64,000 nucleotides of DNA from Saprospiraceae bacterium (GCA_022842725.1 JALHOZ010000016.1:1-64000); one strand, 5' to 3'. Positions 18,993-28,386 are shown, numbered from the stretch's first letter. The notes: generated by a model from the sequence alone, not told the origin. Program-made: numbers and translations.

Positions 18993-19234
18993 ATTATAAT
19001 GTATTGATACCGCTTAACGCTTTTCACCATACTTGGTTTACCAATTTGTAAATTTTTTTAATCAAATATATATCGCAAACATACAAACCAACCTGTAAAT
19101 TATAAAATCAGGTATAAATACGTATAAAAAGTAAAGACATAATGATTTATTTTGAGGCTCTTAAGGTGAAATCGTAATAAGGAACTCAGTATTTTCATAT
19201 ATTTTATAATATTTTTAACCTAAAATCAACCAAA

Positions 19235-19636
19235 ATGCGTATTTTTATTTTGTTAATCTTTACAGGTTTACTTTTTGCGTGCAAAACAGAAACCACCAAT
19301 GTAGCAGAAACTGCTCCAAAAACCAATGAAACTTTAACTGTTAATCAGGATACGATTTCTGAGGCAACTTTTTTGGCCTGGACAACAAACTGGAATAATC
19401 ACGGTAGCCAATTTACAGATTCGCTATTGGTAAAATATTATTCTATGCCTTTGATTGACCTTTCTGAGACATTAAGCGAAAATCCGACATCTACCCGTTT
19501 TTATCACGGATTAGACAGTCTGGGAAATGGCGCCTGGGAAGCCAAATTAATACTGACAGGAGTGGATGCAAACGGCAACAATACAGGACAATATTTTGAT
19601 TTGTCCAGGCCATGTCCCCGACACTGCGGAAAATAA
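19235..19636 (+). CDS. Hypothetical lipoprotein
   Basis: This 133-residue protein has a clear lipoprotein signal (MRIFILLIFTGLLFAC, Cys16), a Thr/Glu-rich linker, then a globular part with FLAWTTNWNNHGSQFTDS and a C-terminal RPCPRHCGK with two closely spaced Cys. It stands alone between bcp and the sensor operon. I do not recognise a family. The C-terminal cysteines could form a disulfide or bind a metal. Confidence 0.7.
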   Translation: MRIFILLIFTGLLFACKTETTNVAETAPKTNETLTVNQDTISEATFLAWTTNWNNHGSQFTDSLLVKYYSMPLIDLSETLSENPTSTRFYHGLDSLGNGAWEAKLILTGVDANGNNTGQYFDLSRPCPRHCGK

Positions 19637-19828
19637 ATTTTTTTGTCGTTTCAGACATTTCCGATGTTATACATTTGGAGCCAAACATCCTGTTTGACTC
19701 TAAATGTATATATCAGTTAATCATTTTATGATAAAAGCTTATATTTCGGACTCTTTTGCATTTTTTGTGAATCAATTTGTACCTTGTATTAAATCAAAAG
19801 ATAAACGAATCTAATTTATTCAAATAAA

Positions 19829-20482
19829 ATGACAGCACTGTATGATGTTATAACAAATGGTATTTTTATATTTTCGGTATTTCAGATTGTGTTTTTTATT
19901 TTTAATATCCGAAAGTTTGAAGGGCCATTTTTTGTTTTCGTTTTATGGATTTTAGCCAGCTCAGGTATTGATGCTGTTTCAATTTTTATGGCTAAAAACA
20001 GTATTCATAATATTTATCTGATCCATGTACATTCATTGATTGAGTACGGATTGTTGATTATATTTTTTGACAAACTATTCACCAAAGCCGGCAAAAGAAG
20101 TCCAATCATTATGCTTTATCCCGGGCTTGCACTTATTTTATTTAATTCCGTTTTTATTCAAAAAATTGATACTTTCAACTCCTATTCTCTCACAGCCATT
20201 AGTTTTATTGTAGTATTACTTTGTATGTACTATTTTTACGTACTTTCAGACCTGAATTATACATTGGATAAAAAATTGTTTTTGTGTATAACCGTAGGTT
20301 CCGTTTTTATTCTTCATGCCAGTTCTCTTATACCTCTTTTATTCAGCAATTTTTTGTTAAATGCAAAAAGTGAAAATGAAATTGTCATTTGGCTGCTCCG
20401 GGCCTTAATCATATTAATCATCAAAATATTGACATTTTATGCCCTGCTTCCTTATCTTTTTAGCAAACGTATTCAGATTTAA
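19829..20482 (+). CDS. Multi-pass membrane protein next to a two-component system
   Basis: This 217-residue protein is almost entirely hydrophobic, with six to seven predicted membrane helices separated by short loops (such as KLFTKAGKRSP near residue 85 and NAKSENEIVI near 180). No signal peptide or enzymatic motif is seen. It ends 5 nt before the histidine kinase gene, so the two are co-transcribed, and the kinase has only one N-terminal helix of its own. A plausible role is as the membrane sensing partner of that kinase (inference). Family not recognised. Confidence 0.72.
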   Translation: MTALYDVITNGIFIFSVFQIVFFIFNIRKFEGPFFVFVLWILASSGIDAVSIFMAKNSIHNIYLIHVHSLIEYGLLIIFFDKLFTKAGKRSPIIMLYPGLALILFNSVFIQKIDTFNSYSLTAISFIVVLLCMYYFYVLSDLNYTLDKKLFLCITVGSVFILHASSLIPLLFSNFLLNAKSENEIVIWLLRALIILIIKILTFYALLPYLFSKRIQI

Positions 20483-20487
20483 AGTTT

Positions 20488-21297
20488 ATGAGTGAAGAAA
20501 CTATAGGAATATATATTATCGTAAGTATGATCTTTGTGCTTATTCTATCGATAAGCCTTATGTGGTTTTTTTATCACACCCAAAATAAAATTATTGAGCT
20601 CAAAATAAAAGAACAACAAATTAAAATTGAATTTCAGAATGACCTGCTTACAAACACCATAAAAACACAGGAAAACGAACGAAAACGAATAGCCGGAGAA
20701 TTACATGACGATGTGGCTTCCAAACTAAATATTATGCACCTCAATCTGCATTTACTTAAAAAAAAGCAGCCTGATGACCCGGATTATCCCAGGATTATTG
20801 ACCAACTGGAGACTTCTCTGCAAAACAGTCTGGAAAGAACCCGTTCCATATCTCACGAGCTCATGCCTCAGGTTTTAAAAAAATTTGGCTTCCATGCAGC
20901 TTTGAAAGAATTGTGTCGCGAAGTAAATTCAACAGGAAAAATTCATATGCAAGCTGAAAATGACGACTTATGGACCGAAAATGACGACTTCAAAGTACTA
21001 AACATATACAGGATTATTCAGGAATTGGTAAATAATTCGTTAAAATATGCTGAAGCAAATAAAATTTTGATTAGCTTTGGACTTGAAAGAGGGTTTTTGG
21101 TCATGGATTATTCCGATGATGGAAAAGGGTTCAATCCTGACGAACAAACCTATGGGTTAGGGATTTCAAATATTAAAAGCCGGAGTGAACTCTTAAAAGC
21201 AGAATGGCAGTTTTTGAGCAGTACATCAGCTCCTGGATTTCGTTTTATATTAAAGTTTATAAAGGATGCAGAAAATCAAAGTAGCAATAGCAGATGA
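20488..21297 (+). CDS. Sensor histidine kinase, NarL-partner (HisKA_3) type
   Basis: This 269-residue kinase has one N-terminal membrane helix (about 6-29), a charged coiled-coil linker, the HisKA_3 dimerisation helix ENERKRIAGELHDDVASKL with phospho-acceptor His73, and a HATPase_c domain with QELVNNSLKYAEA (N box), DDGKGFNP (G1) and YGLGISNIKSR (G2). It has no periplasmic sensor domain, so the signal probably comes from a partner such as the upstream membrane protein. The 3' end overlaps the response-regulator start by 32 nt in another frame, suggesting coupled translation. Confidence 0.92.
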   Translation: MSEETIGIYIIVSMIFVLILSISLMWFFYHTQNKIIELKIKEQQIKIEFQNDLLTNTIKTQENERKRIAGELHDDVASKLNIMHLNLHLLKKKQPDDPDYPRIIDQLETSLQNSLERTRSISHELMPQVLKKFGFHAALKELCREVNSTGKIHMQAENDDLWTENDDFKVLNIYRIIQELVNNSLKYAEANKILISFGLERGFLVMDYSDDGKGFNPDEQTYGLGISNIKSRSELLKAEWQFLSSTSAPGFRFILKFIKDAENQSSNSR

Positions 21298-21934
21298 TGA
21301 ATTTCTTTTTATTGAGGGACTAAAAATGATCCTGGAACAGGATGTCGATTTGGAAGTTGTATTTACATCTACAAACGGAAAAGATGTGATTGACCGGCTT
21401 TCAGTTGATGGTCAGGCGACACATATAGTTTTGCTTGATCTGGAAATGCCTTTAAAAGATGGTGTCGATACACTCCTCGAAATCATTGAAAAGGAATATC
21501 CCGTTAAGGTTATCATCCTGTCCTCGCATTATAATGATGGGATGATCATCAAACTATTGGACGAAGGTGCTTCAGGCTTTTTAGCTAAAAACGAAAATCC
21601 GGATGTGGTCATTCAAACCATAAAAGAAGTTTACAAAAAAGGTTTTCATATCAATCACTACATTTTACAATTAATCAGAAACCGAAAAATTTTCAGTAAG
21701 AAAAAAATAGTGGGCTCTGAACTTTCGAAAAGAGAAATTGAAATCTTAAAACTGATTTGCGAGGAACATACAAACAAAGAAATCGCGGATCGCCTGAAAC
21801 TGAGTGCACGAACGGTAGAAGGCCACAGACAAAATATTCTTGAAAAAACCCAGTGTAAAAATACGGTAGGATTGGTCATTTACGCTATTGAACACCAATT
21901 GATTGACGTTCATATATCAAAATACAACGGCTGA
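21266..21934 (+). CDS. Response regulator, NarL/FixJ family
   Basis: This 222-residue DNA-binding regulator has a receiver domain with acidic pocket D10/D11, phospho-acceptor D58 in VLLDLEMP and K108 in GFLAKNE, followed by a LuxR-type helix-turn-helix (about 150-215) with LSKREIEILKLICEEHTNKEIADRL and SARTVEGHRQNILEK. It is the cognate partner of the overlapping kinase. Targets cannot be read from the sequence. It converges on the GHMP kinase gene with a 9-nt gap. Confidence 0.93.
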   Translation: MQKIKVAIADDEFLFIEGLKMILEQDVDLEVVFTSTNGKDVIDRLSVDGQATHIVLLDLEMPLKDGVDTLLEIIEKEYPVKVIILSSHYNDGMIIKLLDEGASGFLAKNENPDVVIQTIKEVYKKGFHINHYILQLIRNRKIFSKKKIVGSELSKREIEILKLICEEHTNKEIADRLKLSARTVEGHRQNILEKTQCKNTVGLVIYAIEHQLIDVHISKYNG

Positions 21935-21943
21935 TGTAAAGGA

Positions 21944-22861
21944 TTACAATACCATTTTTTTGTATTCAATCATCGTATCATACCCTTTTGAAGCAAAATA
22001 ATTTTTTGTTTCTTCAGCACCTTTATCAGATCCGACCAACACAAAATCTCCTCCCCAGGCTCCCAAAGATTTGACACTTCCCCAAAAATCAGGGAATCTT
22101 TCGTCTTTTACTTTTTTGAATCCGGTATGCGAAGCAATGACGTTTTCATGTTCGTCCAACAAAGCTGTAAAATCCTTAAATTGTTTGGCTTCCTGAATAT
22201 CTTCAGTAATACGTGTGATACTTTTTATTAAACCGGCTTTGTTTTTTACCGCTTTGATATAATTTTTTATAGCAATTCTGGAATCGGTTTTTTGTCCCAA
22301 ATAAACAAAATAAAGATTGTTATGAAAGGATGGTAAAAAATCTATTTCTGTGTAAGAAACCTCGTCAGGCGAGTTTACATAAGTGATGGGACCATTGGCA
22401 AATGCACAAGCTACATCATACCCTGAACCGTCTTCTGTTTTAAAATACAACAACAACGGGTTTACTTCTGCCCATTCTGCAATAAGATAAATAAGCGTAC
22501 TACTGGAACCTAATCCCCATTCCAAAGGAAATTCCAACTGTGTCTCTATCTTAAAACCATTCCATTGCGAAAGAAATTCAGAGTTGAGACGAACAGCATT
22601 TTTTAGAACTTTTTGTAAAAATTCAGAGGTCGCTTCATCTGAAGTTTGTACGGGGGAAAAATCAAAAAGTGAAATCGTGGAATCAAACCAGACTTTTCCG
22701 TTCATATCCAGACTTTCCCATATCAAATCTGAAGACGTGGTTCTTTTTATGGTCAACTTTTGTCCTGATTTCGTAGGTAGAGCCAGTGCCTTTGCTCCAT
22801 CCAAAACAGCATACTCACCTGTGAGTAATAGCTTGCCTCTGCCGTGATGTTTCGTTTTGAT
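21944..22861 (-). CDS. GYDIA family GHMP kinase
   Basis: This GHMP-fold kinase of about 305 residues resembles the Bacteroidota group named for a GYDIA motif, here SGYDVACAF. Other seen motifs: GKLLLTGEYAVLDGA at the N-terminus, GLGSSSTLIYLIAEWA (phosphate-binding motif 2) and LGAWGGDFVLV near the C-terminus (motif 3). Substrate is unproven; its relatives lie in the mevalonate kinase/phosphomevalonate kinase area. The frame opens upstream to a TTG at 22912, but that codon lies in the -33 element of a good promoter (22883-22913), so translation must start later. No ATG, GTG or TTG is left before the first motif; the ATC at 22859-22861 gives (M)KTKHHGRGKLLL, the expected start. I therefore propose a non-standard ATC start or a base error. 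Confidence 0.8.
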   Translation of the reverse strand: MKTKHHGRGKLLLTGEYAVLDGAKALALPTKSGQKLTIKRTTSSDLIWESLDMNGKVWFDSTISLFDFSPVQTSDEATSEFLQKVLKNAVRLNSEFLSQWNGFKIETQLEFPLEWGLGSSSTLIYLIAEWAEVNPLLLYFKTEDGSGYDVACAFANGPITYVNSPDEVSYTEIDFLPSFHNNLYFVYLGQKTDSRIAIKNYIKAVKNKAGLIKSITRITEDIQEAKQFKDFTALLDEHENVIASHTGFKKVKDERFPDFWGSVKSLGAWGGDFVLVGSDKGAEETKNYFASKGYDTMIEYKKMVL

Positions 22862-22882
22862 ATGCCTGAAATTTTGGTCGTG

Positions 22883-22913
22883 CAAAACTAAAATTTCTAA
22901 TGGTAATCTCAAA
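22883..22913 (-). promoter_or_regulatory. Promoter of the GYDIA kinase gene
   Basis: On the minus strand TTTG (22910-22913), 19-nt spacer, then TAGTTTTG (22883-22890) fully match the Bacteroidota consensus. Its position inside the open frame excludes the upstream TTG start. Confidence 0.7.
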
Positions 22914-23206
22914 ATATTTTCACTATTAAATTATATATATTTAATTATTACTGTGAGGTTTATATATAAAAAAAACAAATTTTGACATTTTTTATGCCTA
23001 ACACGTTCATTTTTTGTCATTTTCTGCTTTTATAATCCAATCACCGTTATGTATTTGATTAGAAAACGTAAGCTACATGGTTCTGCGTTTTTTTTAAAAT
23101 CAGGACACAACAATTGTTTAACAATCATAGTTTTGATACTATTCCGATTTATAATTGCCTTATTTCATCAAATTTTTTTCCATTTTATAGTTGTCCTTTG
23201 ATTTAT

Positions 23207-25591
23207 ATGCGCCTTTTTTCTTTTTTATTTATATTGTTTTATTCTTTTCATTTTTCATTTTCCACAGCACAAAAAGTTGAAATATTGGTTTTGGATAAAG
23301 AAAAAAATCCTTTGGTTGCTGCTTTGGTCACCATAAATAATGTAGCCGTCTCTTCAGAAGAGAACCATTTTACTGAATCAAACGGAAAGGTTATACTGAA
23401 TCAGATTGCCTTTGGAAAATATCCGATTGAAGTCAGTTACCTCGGTTTTGAAACCATCACTGATACACTTACGATTGATAAATCGTCTCAAAATTTCAGG
23501 TTTGTTCTCGAGGCTTCTGGGCAAGTCATCGAAGAAATCAAAATTGTAGGTAAAAGACCCCTGCTCCGTCAGGAAGGAGATAAAGTCATCATTGATCCGG
23601 AACCGCTGCTTGGTTTTTCAACCAACACCCTCGAAGTTTTGGAATCTACTCCGGGACTCCTTGTCGACCCTGAAGGCGGAATTTTTCTAAACAATGCCAA
23701 TCCGGCAGCTATTCATATCAATGGACGGGAACAAAGAATGGCAACTCAGGACATCATGAACATGTTGCGCAGCCTTCCTCCCGGAAATATCCTGAAAATC
23801 GAAGTTCTTCGCAACCCTTCAGCCAAATATGATGCAGCTTCTTCCGGTGGAATCATCAATATCGTCCTTAAAAAAGGCGTGAAACTCGGCCAATACGGAA
23901 GTGTCAATGCCGGCATGAACCAGGGAAGAGAAGGTAGCTATTTTGGGGGTTTTTCATTCAACAATACCGGACAAAACTCAGGTTTCAGCTTTCAACTAAA
24001 TTATAACCGCAATGCTATTGCAGAAGATTTTTCTTCTCAAAGAAATACTTTAAACACACCAACACTCAGGCAAGTCAACGACAATACCCGGATAAATGAC
24101 AACTTTTTTGCATCCCTGGGTTATGATTATACCTTAAAAAACGATCACCAACTCAGTTATTTTGGCACTTTTCAGGGAAATCTCAACACCCTTATATCAG
24201 TTCAATCCAATACTTACGATCAGGGATTGGAAACGATATTTTCCAGCGATAACTTCATAGTCAACAAAAATCCTTTTTTTTCACACAGACATGACCTGGG
24301 ATGGCTGAAAAAACTGGATACCATAGGATCCGAAATTGATGGCAAACTCAGTCTGGGACAATCTTTTTTTGATGGAAAATAAGAGTATATTTTTGACCAG
24401 ATCATCCCTTTCCCGGGGACATTTACCGGAAATGGAGACATTGTCAACAACAGGAATTTTCTGATGGCCCAGATTGACTTTACCAAAAAATGGGACAAAA
24501 TCATCTTGCTCGAAGCCGGTTTAAAAGGAGACATCCAGCAATTTGAAAACAGGACGGATTTTTTTCTCCCCGGCTTTTCCGCAAATGTGCCGGATACTTC
24601 ACGGTCAAATCGCTTCAACTATAGTGACAATATTTTTGCGGCCTACACACAGTTGAGCCGTGATATTATCTGGAAAATTACGATAAAAGCCGGTGTCCGG
24701 GCCGAAAACACCAATATGTTGGGAGAACAAAAATTTCCGTCAGATACATCCTTTACGGTCAATCGTACAGACTTTTTCCCTTATCTCTTTTTGAGCAGAG
24801 ACTTGTTTAAAATCGCAGGCTACCCGCTCAAGGCCTTTGCTATTTACAGAAAAACCCTGAACAGACCATCGTATCAAAACCTCAATCCGGCCATAGAAAT
24901 TCTCGATCCGTTCAATTATTCATCCGGAAACCCGGCTCTGGCGCCACAATTTACCCACAATTACGAATTTAATATCTCTTTTGACGACAATCCGATTTTT
25001 GCCATCGGCAGAAACTACACAACAGGCATCATTTCCAATGTTTTGTACGAAGATCCAAATCAGTCCGATATCACGTATAATACCTTTGACAATATAGGGC
25101 AGAGCAAAGAGACCTATTTCCGTTTGGTCGGTGCTGTTCCTCCCGGAGGTAAGTACTTTTTTGTGGTAGGGACACAATATAACCACAGTGAGTATGAAGG
25201 TTTGTACAACGGACAACCCATCTCCTTCAGTCGGGGCAGCTGGCGGTTTTTTACCTTTCACAACTGGAAAATCACCAAAACCTGGAGATTGAGTATGTTC
25301 GGATTTTTATTGGCCAAAGGCCAACAAAACTTTTTGGAACTCGAAAATTTCGGACAATTAAACCTGACCCTCAACAAATCCTTTCTCAATGACAGACTAC
25401 AAATCAGTGTCTTCGGAAGGGATATTTTCCGTACTATGGAAAACAGATTTGTCCTTGACCAAGGTGGTATTTTATTTGAAGGAGCCCGCTATTCTGACAA
25501 CCAGCGATGGGGCATGACGATGCGGTATTCTTTTGGTATGAACCAGAAAAAAGAACAAGGAAATATATTCAACATGCCGGGAGGAGAATAG
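23207..25591 (+). pseudogene. Outer-membrane beta-barrel (TonB-dependent receptor-like) gene with in-frame stop
   Basis: About 793 sense codons in one frame are interrupted by a single TAA at 24380-24382 (codon 392), with no frame change. Upstream: signal peptide (MRLFSFLFILFYSF to STAQ), a carboxypeptidase-regulatory-like domain (about 25-105), and a plug domain (LGFSTNTLEVLESTPG, RNPSAKYDAASSGGIINIVLKKG). Downstream: a beta-barrel resembling the outer membrane beta-barrel family (OMP_b-brl_3) with NRPSYQNLNPAIEILDPFNYSSGNP and a C-terminal WGMTMRYSFG strand. Reading resumes as EYIFDQIIPFPGTF directly after the stop, so homology is continuous. Either a recent nonsense mutation or a consensus error. 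If real, the receptor lacks most of its barrel. The ATG at 23207 begins the signal peptide; the frame is open to 23114. Confidence 0.85.
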
Positions 25592-25600
25592 TGTCCGGAT

Positions 25601-26263
25601 TTATTTATCCTTTACATTTTTTTTATTCCAATAAAACATAAAAGAATAAAGTGTTGGCCATAAAACCAAAATGGAAATGGTAACCATCATGGCCGGCAAC
25701 ATCCAGGTGACAGGCACTAAAAAGGACAAAAGACAAATAAAAATTCCTCCTGCTACCCAGATTTTTCCCGCAAGGCGATGGGTTTGTTTCCAGTTTTCAT
25801 CATCATTCAAAGTCCACGGCAAACGCATGCCCACAAAATAATTGGGTTTGATATTGTACATAAAATTACCAAGCACGGCAAATAATAAACCCAAAATGAC
25901 AAACAAAAAAGAATTGGAGCCTCCGTTAACGGTCGAATAAATAATATACATCGAAATTACAGAAAAAAAGGCTACTATAGCAAAAGCTATTTTGTGCATA
26001 GCTGACTGTGGCTGGTCCTCAGTAACTTTCGGATCAATTTTATAAATATTAGTAATGAGAAGGTATGAAATCAAAGACACGGACATCAATAAAATGATAG
26101 GAAACCACAATTCTGATTTGTCTCCATATCGGTCCGGTTGCATATCAGCACCATAATGTAAAGGAACATTTTGTGGTAAATCAGGGTAAATCATGTACAA
26201 GTATCCAAATGGCAGGATAATTAAGATGGCCAGGGTTAAAATTTTTAATAAAGAAGGTTTCAT
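25601..26263 (-). CDS. SdpI family membrane protein
   Basis: This 220-residue inner-membrane protein matches the SdpI/DUF1648 family, whose Bacillus subtilis member gives immunity to the SdpC toxin and helps sequester the SdpR repressor. Seen: an N-terminal DUF1648 half with PDLPQNVPLHYGADMQPDRYGDKSE, about six membrane helices, and the SdpI motif VGMRLPWTLNDDENWKQTHRLAGK. It lies 12 nt downstream of the ArsR-type gene, forming an sdpRI-like pair; no SdpC-like toxin gene is nearby. In Bacteroidota such pairs are frequent without toxin, so an envelope-stress or general role is possible. Confidence 0.88.
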   Translation of the reverse strand: MKPSLLKILTLAILIILPFGYLYMIYPDLPQNVPLHYGADMQPDRYGDKSELWFPIILLMSVSLISYLLITNIYKIDPKVTEDQPQSAMHKIAFAIVAFFSVISMYIIYSTVNGGSNSFLFVILGLLFAVLGNFMYNIKPNYFVGMRLPWTLNDDENWKQTHRLAGKIWVAGGIFICLLSFLVPVTWMLPAMMVTISILVLWPTLYSFMFYWNKKNVKDK

Positions 26264-26275
26264 GTTGTTAAGGTT

Positions 26276-26539
26276 TTATTGTTTTTGTTGTGAAAGCTGA
26301 TACATCCATTGCAATATTTCGTCAAGAACGGTCGTACTCAGGCTGTACACGACAAACTGACCGTCCTTTCTGGAGGAGACCAGGTCTGCCTGCCGTAATA
26401 AATCCAAATGATGCGACAAAGTGGGTTTGCCGATTTGAAAATGGTCGGCTATTTCACCGGCAGTCATGTCGCCCTTTTTGAGAAGGGTCAGAATTTCTCT
26501 GCGAATCGGGTCATTTAATGCTTTAAATACTGTGTTCAA
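26276..26539 (-). CDS. ArsR-family autorepressor, SdpR type
   Basis: This 87-residue winged-helix repressor begins NTVFKALNDPIRREILTLLKKG, matches the SdpR pattern and carries the HTH TAGEIADHFQIGKPTLSHHLDLLRQ in the middle, with the wing SSRKDGQFVVYSL. No metal-binding cysteines are present, as expected for SdpR rather than ArsR. The only start that keeps the conserved N-terminus is the TTG at 26539. It is followed by sdpI after 12 nt. A perfect 9-bp palindrome lies 15 nt upstream, a good candidate for its own operator. Confidence 0.9.
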   Translation of the reverse strand: MNTVFKALNDPIRREILTLLKKGDMTAGEIADHFQIGKPTLSHHLDLLRQADLVSSRKDGQFVVYSLSTTVLDEILQWMYQLSQQKQ

Positions 26540-26553
26540 ATCAAAAGATTTTT

Positions 26554-26577
26554 ATATTTCGACAAATATCGAAATAT
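26554..26577 (-). promoter_or_regulatory. Palindromic operator candidate of sdpRI
   Basis: ATATTTCGA (26554-26562) and TCGAAATAT (26569-26577) form perfect 9-bp inverted arms around a 6-nt spacer. The site sits over the expected core promoter just upstream of the repressor start, where an autorepressor of the ArsR fold would bind. Dyad spacing fits a winged-helix dimer. Confidence 0.65.
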
Positions 26578-26617
26578 TTTTCAAAACAGATGATGTTTTT
26601 TCGATAAAAAATTATTT

Positions 26618-27874
26618 TTAATCGACAATTACCTGTCCGACAACCTGTAAAGTACCGGAATTGAGGATGCTGTTGCCGCTTCCGGGATTGGTGTCGTCTA
26701 TGACAACATTGTGTAATACGAGGTTTCCCTGATTTTGTACAGCCCTTGCATTCAACCCGCTTCCGGAGCGCAATTCCAGATCGCGAAGGGTCACATCACC
26801 CAACGAAGATATCATAAAAATCGGTCCGCTTCCTGAGGTTTCGATACTGATTTTTTGGGTATTAAAATCTCTGATTGTTAGATTCTTATTAATACTGATG
26901 GAGGAAGACAGGGTGAGCGGTTGATTTTGCAGGTAGGGAGCAAAAACAATAACCGAACCAGTCGGAGCATCGATCACTGTTTGTCTCAAAGAACCGGCGC
27001 CAACATCCAGTGTATTGCGGACTTCCCAAACCGGAAAAAAAGGATGGTCATAAGACCAAAGCGGACCCGAAGGATTTCCTCCATAAAGGATCTGACCGTT
27101 GGAAGGACCACCTGCGGCTCCGGAAACATCCGATAGTACCAAACCACCGCCTTCATCAAAATGATACAAAGCTTTGGTGTTGGCATCCGGCACGAAAGGA
27201 CTTGTTGGCACAGAAAAATTACTGCTATAACGAATGATATTCGAAATCCGGAACTCGTCCAAATGACCTTTATAATACAAAGAGCCGGGATAATCATGTT
27301 TTTCCGCTCCGAATACCAGGGTAGGATCATCAGGAAATCCCGACATTCTTCCGTTTCGGTAGCTGATATCCCCTGTCGAAGAGCTGGAAGGATCACTACC
27401 GTCCAACACACCATCTACATAAAGCCAGACTCCGCCTGTGGATGCCTGTCGGGTAACGGCTATGTGGTGCCAGTTTCCGTCATCAACGATGTTATTGCCG
27501 GTGACACCTCCATGGGACAAATTGCCTCTTTGGACACCGGCGACAATCCTTCGGTTGCATAAAACAATACCAAAGTCGCCATAATCACCATCACCAAAAA
27601 CATCTCTGTCTATGATGACATTTCCGTAATACCATTGATCGGGGGCACAACCGGCAGCTGTATTATCACCGGGAAAAGCCTTCATCCAAAATTCGATAGT
27701 AAAATCCATTCCGACATCTACCGGCCTTTCCGGATTGTCCAAAGGTATGACTACACGGTCAATATCCGTATTGATATCATTTCCGGAAGCCAAAAACCGC
27801 AGGGAGTATGTTTGTGAATATGTGACTATACTCAAAACCAATAAAACGAATACGTTGATATATTTCCAAAACAT
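26618..27874 (-). CDS. LamG (concanavalin A-like) domain secreted protein
   Basis: This 418-residue protein has a signal peptide (MFWKYINVFVLLVLSIVTYSQ), then a LamG/laminin-G-like jelly roll (about 25-235) with the typical DFTIEFWMKA, DDGNWHHIAVTRQ, LYVDGVLDGSD and YKGHLDEFRISNIIRYSSNF motifs, and a C-terminal polymorphic beta-helix-like part (about 290-418). It ends with VVGQVIVD and lacks a T9SS sorting domain, unlike the two T9SS proteins nearby; the sequence after the stop does not continue the frame. The ATG at 27874 begins the signal peptide. Base composition is clearly richer in GC than the adjacent AT-rich island. Confidence 0.85.
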   Translation of the reverse strand: MFWKYINVFVLLVLSIVTYSQTYSLRFLASGNDINTDIDRVVIPLDNPERPVDVGMDFTIEFWMKAFPGDNTAAGCAPDQWYYGNVIIDRDVFGDGDYGDFGIVLCNRRIVAGVQRGNLSHGGVTGNNIVDDGNWHHIAVTRQASTGGVWLYVDGVLDGSDPSSSSTGDISYRNGRMSGFPDDPTLVFGAEKHDYPGSLYYKGHLDEFRISNIIRYSSNFSVPTSPFVPDANTKALYHFDEGGGLVLSDVSGAAGGPSNGQILYGGNPSGPLWSYDHPFFPVWEVRNTLDVGAGSLRQTVIDAPTGSVIVFAPYLQNQPLTLSSSISINKNLTIRDFNTQKISIETSGSGPIFMISSLGDVTLRDLELRSGSGLNARAVQNQGNLVLHNVVIDDTNPGSGNSILNSGTLQVVGQVIVD

Positions 27875-28031
27875 AAGGTACACCTTGAGGTAAAAACCCA
27901 AAAATAAGGTAATTTTATAAAGAAAAAAATGATTTTGGACAGCCCCGGAAAAATATCGCCTTAAAAACTGTGATCACCGACGCTAATAAAATTAAATTTA
28001 GTAGTCTGTTATGGTAATTGATGACCTTCCC

Positions 28032-28056
28032 CGGACATCCAAATTTTTCTTGGATG
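28032..28056. repeat. Hairpin repeat, left copy
   Basis: CGGACATCCAAATTT (28032-28046) is identical over 15 nt to the sequence at 34198-34212. It forms a stem CATCCAA (28036-28042) with TTGGATG (28050-28056). The two copies flank the T9SS gene pair in the same orientation. Confidence 0.6.
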
Positions 28057-28378
28057 GTTTGAAAAAGTCAATTTGTTTTTTATTCTTCAGGTTAAAATTT
28101 ATTTAAACATCCGGACATCTCCCTCCGAACTTACCCCTCCGGGCTATCTTGTCGCAAAGAAGACATTTTACTAAAAAATAAAAATAATTAATATTAAAAA
28201 GAAGACAGAATTTTATTTTGTACTTTGCAAAGATATCTGATCATAATGTTATAATATTTTGTATGAATAAACAACAGAAGGAATATTCTTCTGAATTCAT
28301 CTTTTATCATATTTAAAAAATGGTGTATCAATGTTTTTTCGATATGTTAATGATATATTTTGTTAAAAAACAATAAAT

Positions 28379-28386
28379 TATCTTTG
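28379..28386 (+). promoter_or_regulatory. Possible promoter -7 box for the T9SS gene
   Basis: TATCTTTG matches the -7 consensus, but the nearest TTTG (28359-28362) is only 16 nt upstream, and the ATG lies 182 nt away. Weak support. Confidence 0.3.

Noticed and set aside
26986-27562. Overlapping 133- and 142-codon open frames (both strands) inside the LamG gene
   Set aside because: They lie entirely within the LamG gene, whose jelly-roll motifs are continuous; the other frames have no recognisable family and arise from its GC-richer composition.
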